Source: Halocaridina rubra
Taxonomy: Eukaryota > Arthropoda > Malacostraca > Decapoda > Atyidae
Direction of reading: 5' to 3'
NCBI GenBank assembly: GCA_037179515.1
Contig: JAXCGZ010000109.1
Span: forward strand, 1 to 17,500
Length of the DNA: 17,500 nucleotides
Below the pieces are notes generated by a model. That model did no database searches. It worked only from the letters and a program-made list of their open reading frames with translations, and had not been told where the DNA came from. Shown piece by piece: positions 1 through 9,185 of this stretch. A program made the position numbers and the translations under genes. Each line of letters starts with the position of its first letter. The stretch's first letter is position 1.

Positions 1-304
1 TGAGCTCCCGATAATTTTGCGTTTACCAAGTGACAGAGTTTAAATGCACAGCTATAAAATTAACGAAAGCATACTGAAATATAAATCTTCAAATTTAAGT
101 CAGAGTGATTATTACAACTTAAGTGTTTAAAAAGATACAAAGAAAATTCATTATAATCTTATAACATATCAGAAACCGTTGAGAGTGTCTCTCCCAGTGT
201 TACCGATTTCAACCACAACCTCTCGCGACCGACCTAAAAAGGACCTTTCTTAGGTGAACCTGCAGTTCCCCTCATACCGCAGTTTTCCTCCCATTCACAC
301 CAGA
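1..304 (+). other. Probable 5' UTR of element 1; no gene seen
   Basis: This AT-rich stretch precedes the first in-frame ATG (305) of the ORF1 remnant. It becomes less AT-rich from about 180 (CTCTCGCGACCGACC). No coding region, RNA gene or element boundary could be recognised. It is assigned to the 5' UTR only by position. Confidence 0.35.
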
Positions 305-2038
305 ATGTCCTCATCAGAAAATGTTGACCTTTATGACCTTACGTGTGTAAATACTGATAGTTTTCCCGAAGTGTTTATATCAACTATGGACAGAATATTC
401 GTATATTCGCGTGAGGACATCAGAAGGGAATTGGAAAAAATTAAAAAGTCACTCTGTACAAAACAAGTCAACTTTTGCTTTCGAAGGTAGTGGAACTCTT
501 TCCCCAATTCAGTGGTAAACACATCATAAAAAAATGTGCAAAAAAAGAAATAATTACAAACATAATCATTTTTAGCGCAAGTGTCCTGAATATCTCAATG
601 AATGGTGAACTTGACAAACTCTTTCAACCTCAAACTTCGGTTGTAAAATCCATAGAGTCTAAAAAAACACGCGACCTAGGAGACCTACATCGAATGATAG
701 AAAGTCTTGCAGATAAGGTGAAAATTTTGGAAGCAGATGCTGAAAAGGTGAAAGCCTTACAACACAAGGTGGGTTTACTAGAATCTGACATTGTCCTACT
801 TAAAAGCGATAATTCTAGGTTGAAACTGCTATTAGAAACATCTCCACCTCTCAGTTCAGTGCTGTCACCTAACAACGATGATGTCCCTTCTATCAACAAC
901 CCTCTGGTTTTGCAAACTAGGTTTTCTGTCTCTACTCACAATTCCTTCAGTGCATTGAGTGACGAATGTGACAGTGGTAGTGAAGAAGAGGTAGATCCAG
1001 ATAAAAGTGATAGTCATCAAGACAACCTGAATACACCATCTAGCATAAATAATCAAATTAGTAACAGGTTACAGAATAGTGATGAAACAACAGCGTCCTT
1101 TCCCACTACTCCTAACAATACAACAACAGGCACTAACCAGAACAAGATTCTTCCCAGCACAAACAACCAACCTGTTAAAGAGTTGCAAAACAGCGAAGAA
1201 GATATAGAGTCAATCTCCACTACTCCTAACAACACAGCAACTATCACTAACCAGGACACCCAAATTACATCTTCCAGCACAAATAACCAACCCAGCAATA
1301 GGTTGCAAAACAATGAAGAAAACAGAAAAGACAAAAATAGCAGCAGTCTCTATTCTAAACATTCCATCGAAGTCCTCTCCCCCACAGCCACAGTTGCCCA
1401 ATAATGCAAGTGCAAGGGATACAGCTCAAATATATATTCGCATTCCTGGCAACCCCTTTGAGAGAGAGATACGTAATACATTGACAAATCAAGGCATTCC
1501 TTCTGAAGAAGTCTTGATAAAGGAGCTTTCTCGCAAACCAAACTGGGTTTCCTTCGCAATAACGATTTCGAAAGGATTTGAATATGTGCCTTACAAACTG
1601 AATCAATGGCCTACAGGCACAAGTGTCCAGCCATTTCGTGGGGGCAAACAATGGACACAACCTGGGTATTCTACAAAATATCCCAAACTACAGTCATACC
1701 AAAATAAACAGCAAAGAACTAATGAAACAATCCCCTATACGCGAGACTACAGAAAGAGACACGATACAAACCTCTCTTATCGCCGTCCACGCACAAGAGA
1801 CTTCTCCTGGAGTGATGGCTCTTACAACCCTAGACACTCACCTAGGCATACAAACTTTGGGAAGGCCCGATCATACCACGGCACGTACTCAAACCAGCGT
1901 TGCACATCCAACGGCAGGTACAGACACCAGGATCCATGGGCTAACCCCAGAACACACTACAATGATGAATTCCCAGCAGAATCACACAGTCGAAACTACA
2001 ACTATGACTATGGATACCACCCCAATGAAACATGGTAA
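305..2038 (+). pseudogene. Element 1 ORF1 protein, disrupted by two frameshifts
   Basis: ORF1 proteins of non-LTR elements bind the element RNA. Three reading-frame blocks fit together. Frame 2 runs from ATG 305 to about 475 (MSSSENVDLYDLTC..., ending in a charged helix). Frame 1 runs from about 475 to 1404. Frame 2 returns from about 1313-1340 to the stop at 2036-2038. Block two has a leucine-rich coiled coil at about 673-838, then an S/T/N/Q-rich segment with tandem repeats (1047-1325). Block three holds a compact region (IYIRIPGNPFEREIRNTLTN) and an arginine/tyrosine-rich basic tail that probably binds RNA. The first shift lies near 450-490 and the second near 1313-1404; together they restore the frame. 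No CCHC knuckle is visible. An alternative is a shorter ORF1 starting at ATG 598. Assignment to ORF1 is by position and composition. Confidence 0.65.
1047..1325 (+). repeat. In-frame tandem repeat within ORF1 (about 39 codons)
   Basis: Three related units begin at 1047, 1161 and 1281, each opening with a variant of NNQ..NRLQN.EE. The first two continue into STTPNNT.T.TNQ; the third is partial. The spacings of 114 and 120 bases are both multiples of three, so the array lengthens the protein without breaking the frame. Confidence 0.75.
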
Positions 2039-4859
2039 GAATGTAACATTAGTACATGTGAACGCTCAGTCCCTGCTCGCTCATTTTGAGGAAATAATAA
2101 TGCTAACAAAAGACTACAACATAGACATCCTCTGTGTAAGTGAAACTTGGCTTCCTCCTACAACTGAAAATAGATATGTGAATATTCCAGAGTTTAAAAT
2201 ATTTCGCAATGACCATGGCAGAGGGGGTGGGGTTTGTATTTATGTTAGAAATTATCTTAGTGCATCAGAAATAGCCACAGGTTTAGAAAAAACTGAGGAG
2301 CTCGAAGATTTATGGATCACTGTGCAGTATCAGAAACTTCCATCTTTCATTGTAGGGTGTGTTTACCGTCACCCTAAAGCACCTACCAGTTCATTCAATC
2401 ATCTACTAGAAACATTCAGAAATATCTGTGTGCGTCATAAACCCATATACATACTTGGTGATTTTAATGATGACTTGCTCTCAGCAGATAACAAAATGAA
2501 AAGGGTGATCAACACTGTGAAGTTAACACAAATAGTGACAAAACCTACCCGCATAACCCCTAATTCTAGGACTCTTATAGATCTGATAATAACAAATAAA
2601 GTGGAAAGTATACTCTATTGGGACGTAGTTCCCTGCCCAATTGCAGACCACGAGCTGAACATTGCTATGCTAAACATAAACAAGCCGAAAAGGAAGCCTC
2701 TCCTCAAGACATTCCGGTGTCTAAAAAATTACTCCCCTGATATCTTTTGTGAAACATTAATCAACAACACAAATGCACTTAATAGAATTAAATACACAGA
2801 TAACGTCGATTTGCAGGTTGAGATTCTAACAAAAGTCTTCCTTGAATGCTTAGATAGTTGTGCACCCTTTGTAACAAGAAAAATAACCCGCCCCTCAGCC
2901 CCCTGGATAACTAATGACATCAAAGAGGCAATGCAAATCAGAAATCAAATACAAAAAGAGCTAAAAATGAATAGATATGATATGACTCTCCGAGAACGTT
3001 ATAAAACAGAAAAGAAACGTGTCAGATCTCTCATCAGTGTAAGTAAAAAAGACTTTTACAAAAAACAATTTAATGACTCTAGACATGATACAGCAGCAAC
3101 ATGGAAAGTGATAAGAAGCATGATACCAAATGAAAAGAGTACCTCAGAAAGTTATGAAAATATTACGGAGTTGAAAGACAAAGCAGAAAACTTTAATAAC
3201 TATTTTGCTAACGTTGGCAAAAATACATATGAAAAAACTCAAGAAAATATCAACTCAGTGAATATGAGTAATTGCTTAAATGACAATTCTTCCAATGAAA
3301 ACACAAGAGAGTACTTCAAGCTTATTCCTATCGATTGTGCTACCCTAATTCTTACCATAAAGAGCCTAAGAAACTCTGGCTCTTATGGTTCAGATGGTAT
3401 ACCATTTCAGTTCATCAAACATGCTCTACCCATGATTGCATCCTATATTCTAACTATTATGAACACTTCCATTGTTACTAAAAAGTTTCCTGACTCTTGG
3501 AAAATAGCACATGTAATACCTCTGCATAAAAAGGGGGACAGAGAAGATGTGACAAACTATCGTCCCATTTCCCTGCTACCCATTTTCTCTAAAATATTAG
3601 AAAAAATTGTTGCATGCCAACTTATGTCATATTTAGAATCAAATAGACTACTAACGATTAGCCAACATGGTTTCAGACCAAAACTCTCGACGGAAACTGC
3701 ACTGCTTAAAGTTACGAATAGTATATATAATAATATAGATATGAAAAAAATATCTTTGCTAGTTTTGTTGGACTTATCAAAAGCCTTCGACAGTGTAAAC
3801 CATGAAATTCTTTTAAGTAAATGTATTAACTTAAATATTGATCCAAGCTGGTTTAGCGAGTATCTATCTAATCGTAAACAGTCCATACATCTTAACAACA
3901 TTATCTCTGTGCCAAAAAATGTATCTTTTGGTGTTCCACAGGGATCAGTACTTGGTCCTATCCTCTTCTCCATTTACGTAAATGATCTATCTTCTTTAAT
4001 TTCTGACTGTCTAGTCGTACAATATGCAGATGACACTCAACTACTCCTTAGTGGTGATATTAATCATCTCCCAGAGCTAACTTTAAGAGCAGAAAACACT
4101 CTGTCAAAAATTAAAACTTATTTCCAAGAAATTGGGCTGTTAATTAACGAAAGTAAAACACAGTGCATATTTATTGGTTCAAGGTTCCACATAGCACAAA
4201 TTCCAGAAAACACAACAATTAATTTTTGCGACAATATTATCACACCTAGCAAAGCAGTCAAAAACCTAGGAATTCACTTTGATAACCACATGTTGTTTGA
4301 TTCCCACATAGATAAAGTATGCAAAAAGGTTACAGGAACATTAATGTACTTATCACGTATAAAAGAAAATTTTGAGACTACCACTCGAATAACTGTTGTT
4401 GAATCTCTAGCCCTAAGTCACATTAATTACTGCACAACTGTTTGGGGAGCTACCACTAAGACTCAGATAAACAGAATACAGAAGCTTATTAATTTTGCAG
4501 CTCGAGTTGCCCTGGGAGGAATAAGAAAATACGACCACATCACACCAGCTCTCAATAAACTTGGGTGGCTGCGGGCAGAAAATAAGGTCGCTTATGCTAT
4601 TTATGTTTTTGTATTCAAAATTTTGGACCATCATTATCCTAGCTGGCTATTTGATTTAAAAGCAGTCAGGGATATAAGGGGAACCAACACAAGACAGAGC
4701 AGTGAGCTCTTTATTCACAGAACAAACACAGAAGCAGGCTCAAAGATGATCACTATCAAAGGGCCAACACTCTGGAATAATATTCCAGAGCATCTTAAAA
4801 ATGCATCCTCTTTCACAGCTTTCAAAGGCAAACTATACAGTTTTCTTTTGGACAAATAG
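2025..4859 (+). CDS. Element 1 ORF2: AP-like endonuclease plus reverse transcriptase
   Basis: This intact 944-residue ORF encodes the nicking endonuclease and reverse transcriptase for target-primed integration. The endonuclease domain (about 1-220) shows N13 (HVNAQSL), E40 (CVSETWL), the RGGGVCIYVR block (66-75), Y114, GDFND (D146, N148) and D208-H209; the usual serine of the SDH triad is alanine. The RT domain (about 440-720) shows SGSYGSDGIP, NYRPISLLPIFSKILEKIV, D583 in DLSKAFD, GVPQGSVLGP and YADD (667-670). The C-terminal region (INYCTTVWG, then GPTLWNNIPEHLKNASSFTAFK) is usual for CR1/L2-type ORF2. The frame is open upstream to 1623, but there it only overlaps ORF1 out of frame. I chose ATG 2025 because it lies just before the endonuclease and overlaps the ORF1 stop by 14 bases. 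Confidence 0.9.
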   Translation: MKHGKNVTLVHVNAQSLLAHFEEIIMLTKDYNIDILCVSETWLPPTTENRYVNIPEFKIFRNDHGRGGGVCIYVRNYLSASEIATGLEKTEELEDLWITVQYQKLPSFIVGCVYRHPKAPTSSFNHLLETFRNICVRHKPIYILGDFNDDLLSADNKMKRVINTVKLTQIVTKPTRITPNSRTLIDLIITNKVESILYWDVVPCPIADHELNIAMLNINKPKRKPLLKTFRCLKNYSPDIFCETLINNTNALNRIKYTDNVDLQVEILTKVFLECLDSCAPFVTRKITRPSAPWITNDIKEAMQIRNQIQKELKMNRYDMTLRERYKTEKKRVRSLISVSKKDFYKKQFNDSRHDTAATWKVIRSMIPNEKSTSESYENITELKDKAENFNNYFANVGKNTYEKTQENINSVNMSNCLNDNSSNENTREYFKLIPIDCATLILTIKSLRNSGSYGSDGIPFQFIKHALPMIASYILTIMNTSIVTKKFPDSWKIAHVIPLHKKGDREDVTNYRPISLLPIFSKILEKIVACQLMSYLESNRLLTISQHGFRPKLSTETALLKVTNSIYNNIDMKKISLLVLLDLSKAFDSVNHEILLSKCINLNIDPSWFSEYLSNRKQSIHLNNIISVPKNVSFGVPQGSVLGPILFSIYVNDLSSLISDCLVVQYADDTQLLLSGDINHLPELTLRAENTLSKIKTYFQEIGLLINESKTQCIFIGSRFHIAQIPENTTINFCDNIITPSKAVKNLGIHFDNHMLFDSHIDKVCKKVTGTLMYLSRIKENFETTTRITVVESLALSHINYCTTVWGATTKTQINRIQKLINFAARVALGGIRKYDHITPALNKLGWLRAENKVAYAIYVFVFKILDHHYPSWLFDLKAVRDIRGTNTRQSSELFIHRTNTEAGSKMITIKGPTLWNNIPEHLKNASSFTAFKGKLYSFLLDK

Positions 4860-5160
4860 TTGCTGCTCATTAAGAACTAATTATTCTCATTGTAAGGAAA
4901 CAAATATGGAAATGATGCCGATAATAACGATCCTGTATCTAGTAGCATACTAACTACTTTATTATTAACATTATTGCAACATTTTTATTACAGCATTATT
5001 ATTTTCTATGAAAGCTACATTTAATTTAACTATGTGTCTAACCCTCTTATTTGTTAGTTTAATTACATGTCTACTTATAAGTTACTATTAATGTTGAATA
5101 ACCATTGTACAAAATGGAAATAAATGTTTTTGTTTTTTTTTTTTTTTTTTTTGTTTGTTT
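4860..5160 (+). other. 3' UTR and T-rich 3' tail of element 1
   Basis: About 260 AT-rich, non-coding bases follow the ORF2 stop. An AATAAA lies at 5119-5124, and the element ends in TGTTTTTG, a run of 20 T (5133-5152) and GTTTGTTT. There is no poly(A) tail on the coding strand; simple-sequence 3' ends are common in CR1/L2-like elements. The tail abuts coding sequence of element 2 at about 5157-5161. Confidence 0.6.
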
Positions 5161-5610
5161 AAAGTCTCCCATAATCAAAATCCTACATTTTTTTTTCCCG
5201 TGCCATGTTAACAACTGAGTTTATGACTTCAATAGTACCTATATGACTTTCCTCATAAACTTCAAGCCTATTTTGGTTCCTTGGTGGGTTGTATACAACA
5301 GTTATTATAATGCTCTCTGACCCAGTATTTATGCGAGCAACAAGAAATCCCTTGAACCCACTTTCTATAGCCAAGTTTATTTCTTCAACTTGAATCCTTT
5401 CACTTATGAGCAGTGCTATCCCTCCACCAGTCCTCTCAGATCTTTCAACCCTTAGTATTCTGAAGCCCTTAGGAAAAACTGTGACACTGTTTATGTCCTC
5501 ACTCAACTTAGCCTCTGTGATTGCTACTATATCTGCCTTACTGTTGTGAATCCTATCTTTTAATTCTACTGCCTTACCAGCTAATCCATCAGCATTTGTG
5601 TATAACAATC
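5157..5610 (-). pseudogene. Element 2 ORF2 N-terminus: partial endonuclease domain
   Basis: The minus-strand frame from about 5610 to 5183 encodes an AP-like endonuclease N-terminus: LLYTNADGL (catalytic Asn), IVAITEAKLSE (catalytic Glu), RTGGGIALLIS, and VVYNPPRNQN (Tyr block). It stops at 5183-5185 just after a run of nine A on the coding strand (plus-strand T run 5188-5196). One base out of phase, the sequence continues as RILIMGDFK, the expected GDFN motif, at 5158-5184. The homopolymer run is therefore the likely frameshift site. The remaining endonuclease motifs and the whole RT are missing. No convincing ATG opens the frame. It begins directly after the ORF1 stop, as expected for ORF2. 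Confidence 0.75.
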
Positions 5611-6455
5611 TTAATGAGGCCCCATCCCCTGATCTTCTGTCATTATCTTCTTTATCTCCCCTTTGTCTGGAAGAACTCTGTAATGAAAATTTTTCTTCTC
5701 TTCTTCATTTCTTTCATCATTTAACCTTCTTGCCTCTTGCAACAAGTTTTTGATCTTTCCCATCTCTTCCTGTGTTCTGTATCATCTAATGAACACTTCT
5801 TTGAATTCTTGAAGGTCTTTTAGACTTCTTTTCTCAACAATATTTCCCTACATGTTTCCCCTCTCTCAAAGGTTACTTTTGTTGGTCTCGGCTTTCCTTC
5901 CCTCGAATATTTACCTAGTTGGTGTATGTTTACAATATCCTCAGGACCACATACTACTCCAAGCTTTCTTATCAGGTCTACAACCCTAGCTTTATTTTCT
6001 TCAAGTCTCCCCTGCCATGTTGGCTCCTGGGATTCGCTTATGCCTGAGATTACCACTGTCTTCTCCTTATCAAGTGCCTGTCTGATGAGTGGGTTTGCCC
6101 TTTCCATCACAACGTCTTTCATGTTTTCGATTACTGTCTCTTTATAGTCCACTGTTTGTATGTTTTCCAGTGCCACCGCCTTTACAGCCTCTTTTACTGC
6201 CACATTCCCCTTTAGTGCATCAGCAAAGGAAGTTTTCATGGCATCATTTTCCATATTCAGCTCCTGGAACTCTTTTCTGAACTGTTCACTGTTTTCCTTA
6301 ATCTGGACATTCCAAGCAGCAATCTCGTCTCTCTCAGAAGAGAGCAGTGAACTAACATCTAATTCCTTTAGGTTGTCATTCAGCTGTTTGTTTTTATCTT
6401 CTTGTTTAGAAATTCTAGGTTCTAGTTGACTCTTTTCCCCTTCCAGCTTCTTTAT
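5611..6455 (-). pseudogene. Element 2 ORF1 protein, 5'-truncated with frameshift and stop
   Basis: On the minus strand the frame from about 6455 to 5820 encodes a charged coiled coil (KKLEGEKSQLEPRISKQEDK and onward), then a globular part (VVISGISESQEPTW ... GKPRPTKVTFERGE). The latter resembles the central and C-terminal RNA-binding part of non-LTR ORF1 proteins. A shift near 5830 moves the frame. Translation then continues as SLKDLQEFKEVFIR, an in-frame TGA at 5782-5784, and a charged C-terminus ending at the stop 5611-5613. Residues encoded beyond about 6455 (HTHTHKHTLTHT...) come from the microsatellite and are not part of the gene. Family assignment rests on the pattern and on the endonuclease that follows. 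Confidence 0.6.
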
Positions 6456-6511
6456 TGTGTGTGTGTTTGTTTTTGTGTGTGTGAGTGTGTGCTTGTGTGT
6501 ATGTGTGTGTG
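6456..6511. repeat. (GT)n microsatellite, imperfect
   Basis: GT-rich dinucleotide tract with interruptions (GTTTGTTTTTG, GAG, GCTT). It separates the 5' end of element 2 from copy 1 of the 750-bp repeat. Confidence 0.95.
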
Positions 6512-7276
6512 AAGCTCTGAGACTCTGATCAAAAATAGTGTATAGCAATAAATATCATTAATGTGCTGCGGTGCTTCATAGATTTGGCATTTCATTAAAA
6601 TGTTCATTTTTGTTTTTATCCTTGCTCTCATTGAATCCATCTTGACAGAAAATGAATTATTTGAATTTCTTCATTTCACCAGTTGAAGCCTTAGCTTAAT
6701 AGTTATTATCTGATGTGCTAGTGTTAAGATTTTCGGCTATCATATACTCCATACTTATCAGAAGATATTCATGACCTATAACTAGACTTATTCGAGGCGT
6801 TTCCTATGTGTTTGGTTTAATATGTTTGGACATTATGGCATTAACTGAATAATATTCATAAGTTACCAGAGGCGTCTGTCTTAAGTTGGCATATGACCTA
6901 AGCGAAATGAGATATTCACCATATATTCATATACCCTAGTATATGTCATATGTCACTGCAAAATCTGTAAATTTAAAATAAGAGAGTAAGACCAAAGAAT
7001 TGTATTTTTAAAAGCTACCATACTATCATAATGAATTCACTCTCTTTTTTCCATATATTATTGGTTAAATTAATATTTATATTTCTCATTATGACCTGAT
7101 ACGTTTTGATGTATTAATGAATTCATATTTACATAAAGCATAACCGCAGAAGTACACGATAGATTTAATCTCATACTAAAAATGAGTATTAAAGTACAGT
7201 TCACGCTTTAAATAAAAGTTAATGACAATCATTTTTCTCCTCTTGAATAGATTTTAATTGAACTGCAGCTAAAATG
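6503..7276 (+). repeat. Unidentified dispersed repeat, copy 1 (about 774 bp)
   Basis: This stretch aligns along its full length with 12861-13587 in the same orientation. Shared landmarks in order: GAGACTCTGAT, CTTGCTCTCATTGAATCCATC, TTCATTTCACC.GTTGAAGCC, CATACTTATCAGA, CATTATGGCATTAACTG, AAATAAGAGAGTAAGACCAA, AATTCATATTTACATAAA, AAAGTACAGTTCACGCTTTA, TAGATTTTAATTGAACTGCA. Identity looks like roughly 85% by eye. No meaningful ORF is present. Copy 1 carries about 45 extra bases near 6918-6975 and is bounded by GT (left) and GA (right) microsatellites. Strand is arbitrary. The family is not recognised. Confidence 0.85.
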
Positions 7277-7282
7277 AGAGAG

Positions 7283-7343
<61 letters not shown>
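7275..7343. repeat. (GA)n microsatellite
   Basis: A 69-base GA tract with one extra A (GAAGAG). It starts where copy 1 of the 750-bp repeat ends. Confidence 0.97.
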
Positions 7344-7344
<1 letters not shown>

Positions 7345-7659
7345 CTATAGAAAACAGATGCTGAAGTTTAAAATTTGAAAATAGTATATCGGTATATGTT
7401 AATCCCAAAGTTTCTGAGAGAAAAATACTTGTGTCTCTTCCTTCATATACACCCAGCGCACTCAATTCCCTCAGAACGGTAATAACTCTTTATCTAAGGG
7501 TTTTATATGCCATTCCTGTATTGAATTATTGCCAGTTTTGGCATGCTCACACACTCGTTTTTTCTTCACTATGAAGATTCGCTCTTTTTTTTTCTGAGCA
7601 AAAGCTGAAAATATATTTTCATAATTTTGTGACAGAGTGGTTTTATTATATTTGTAATC
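7344..7659. other. Unassigned AT-rich DNA; no gene seen
   Basis: Neither strand contains a recognisable protein, element end or RNA gene. The open frames here are short and lie next to low-complexity sequence. Confidence 0.5.
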
Positions 7660-7740
<81 letters not shown>

Positions 7741-7767
7741 GTCGTCATCTTCATCGTCATCACTGTC

Positions 7768-7800
<33 letters not shown>
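7660..7800. repeat. (ATT)n microsatellite, interrupted
   Basis: ATT triplets run from about 7660 to 7740. They are interrupted by a GTC/ATC-type trinucleotide segment (7741-7769) and resume to 7800. Long Asn or Ile frames across it are products of the repeat. Confidence 0.97.
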
Positions 7801-7802
<2 letters not shown>

Positions 7803-8792
7803 GTAGAGCAGCATCGTGTGTGCAGGTATGTAAAAAATGTCGGCAATGCATCTTTTCCAAATAAAGTCATGATTTAGCTATGGGTTCTCCCTCACCACTA
7901 TAATTATCAATCACTATTTTTACTTTTACTAACTGTCTTGATTTTATTCATTATTAATTCTAGCTTAAGAAATGCGTTTTCAAGTGCGCATTCGAAAAGA
8001 ACGCGGAATATTCAACCTTTGCCCTCTTATGCCATGTAAATGTTTCAGAAACTTTCCCTATCCTTTTGACTGAAGGCCAAACTTCTGTCTGCTTTGAAAA
8101 CATATGATGTCCTTACTCTCATATTCACATGCGTTTTCGGAGACACATATGTCAATATATTTATCCCTAGATCTCTTCCGTTCTCTATCTTTATAAATTT
8201 CGAGACTGTCAAGTACTCAAGCTTTTGTCTTATAAGAGTATTGACCATTCTCATTACTTTATATTCTTGAAGTACTGAATTACGTCAGCCACTTGTCTGA
8301 CTACTCACGCAGACTGCCTAGGTGTTCCTAAAGTTCTTTAACATAATTCCCTTCAATTACTCTTTTCAGAATGCTTGCATCATATTCATTCATATCCAAA
8401 AATGCATGTTCAAACCCAAATTACTAATATTCCAGATCAAAACCTAGCACGAGGGTCTGCCCCTCTCTTTTTTCTCTCTTTATTTAATTTTCGTGCTTTT
8501 CCCTCCAATTCCCTATTATCCTTAATCCCCTCCCTTTTTCCCCCTCCTATCCTCTCCCATCCTAAAAAAAAAAAAAAATCAAACCCTGGCTGGAAATTTA
8601 CATATTTTAGGAACAGAAATGGCCCTTAAACTGATCTCTGAAGGGCCCCATCCTCCCGATCCTGCTTATAATACTGTTCTCACATCTAGCGAAAGGCAAT
8701 GATAATCACTCTAATCGCTATGTGGAAACCCACTCCTATCCTTTTGTCCATTAGCCACTGCTTGTCTTACTCTGATCCTCTATTCCCTTCAA
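7801..8792. other. Unassigned DNA; polypyrimidine stretch and A run only
   Basis: No gene was recognised. About 8459-8563 is strongly C/T-rich on the + strand and ends in a run of 15 A (8564-8578). The arrangement could be the remains of a retroposed tail, but no source sequence can be named. Confidence 0.45.
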
Positions 8793-8892
8793 TTAACCCT
8801 TCGTATGTCGTGAGGGGTCAAAAACCCCCCACAAAATTTCTTAAATGCTGCCAATTTGATATCTATTGACTTAGGACTGAGTTCTTCCATGA

Positions 8893-8897
8893 CTTTG
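8893..8897. repeat. Target site duplication of the LTR element, left copy
   Basis: CTTTG immediately precedes the left LTR and recurs at 11768-11772 immediately after the right LTR. Confidence 0.9.
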
Positions 8898-9074
8898 TGT
8901 TCCATACTATGATTAGATGGGTGATGATAATTCAATAATAATCATGAGAAAAAGTGGAGGTTTTATTACTCAAACTTAGATGTCCGACATGGCGTGTTCT
9001 ACTCAGTGAAAACAACAAAGCAATAGCGCAATGCAAAGTGCACGAATTAATCAGCTCAAAAGTTATACATAACA
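8898..9074 (-). repeat. 3' LTR (177 bp)
   Basis: It matches 11591-11767 except for three transitions (in CAGTGAAAAC, AAAGCAATAG and AAAGTGCAC). Ends are TGTT...AACA. On the minus strand an AATAAA lies at 8962-8967, a plausible polyadenylation signal. Confidence 0.95.
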
Positions 9075-9085
9075 TTCCTCCCTCC
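9075..9085 (-). other. Polypurine tract of the LTR element
   Basis: Read on the minus strand, GGAGGGAGGAA directly precedes TGTTATGT, the first bases of the 3' LTR. This is the position and composition expected of the plus-strand primer. Confidence 0.85.
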
Positions 9086-9185
9086 AAGAAAAGACATACA
9101 AAACTTATCAAAAATGGATCAGAAAAATATCAACATACAACAATCATTATACAGAAATATCAATATATTATGGCAACAAAAGACA

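Larger units (their letters stand above)
1..5160 (+). mobile_element. Non-LTR retrotransposon, CR1/L2 group (element 1), near full length
   Basis: Two ORFs (a nucleic-acid-binding-type ORF1, then an endonuclease-reverse transcriptase ORF2), a short 3' UTR and a simple T-rich 3' tail define a non-LTR retrotransposon that moves by target-primed reverse transcription. RT motifs such as STETALLKVTNS, LLDLSKAFDSVNHEILL, SFGVPQGSVLGP and QYADDTQ resemble the L2/CR1 side of the non-LTR tree; the exact clade is my inference. The 3' end is well defined at about 5157-5160, where another element resumes. The 5' end is not visible: nothing in bases 1-304 marks a boundary, and it may lie outside the window. 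ORF2 is intact while ORF1 carries two frameshifts. Confidence 0.85.
5157..6455 (-). mobile_element. Non-LTR retrotransposon fragment (element 2), interrupted by element 1
   Basis: Read on the minus strand, this is a decayed ORF1 (6455 to 5611) followed by the N-terminal half of an endonuclease domain (about 5610 to 5157). Its protein is unrelated to element 1 at the residue level. The 5' side stops at the GT microsatellite beginning near 6456. The 3' side stops inside the GDF motif of the endonuclease at the tail of element 1. The rest of its ORF2 is not in the window. It could lie to the left, displaced by element 1, or be absent. Confidence 0.75.

Noticed and set aside
1..20. GAGCTCCCGATAAT at the window start resembling AGTCTCCCATAAT at 5163-5175, as a target duplication for element 1
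   Set aside because: The match is short and needs two gaps, and the 5' end of element 1 cannot be placed. It is not strong enough to call.
1623..2024. Upstream part of the ORF2 frame, 134 codons, as an ORF2 N-terminal domain
   Set aside because: It lies out of frame over the ORF1 C-terminus, has no recognisable motif and precedes the endonuclease start. It is probably an overlap shadow.
6456..6548. N-terminal extension of the element 2 ORF1 frame (HTHTHKHT...)
   Set aside because: It is encoded by the GT microsatellite and by the unrelated 750-bp repeat, so it is not part of the gene.
7471..7860. Asn-rich and Ile-rich minus-strand frames
   Set aside because: Translation of the ATT microsatellite; flanking residues show no domain.
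8375..8629. Plus-strand 84-codon frame
   Set aside because: Its composition comes from the polypyrimidine stretch and A run; no conserved feature was found.
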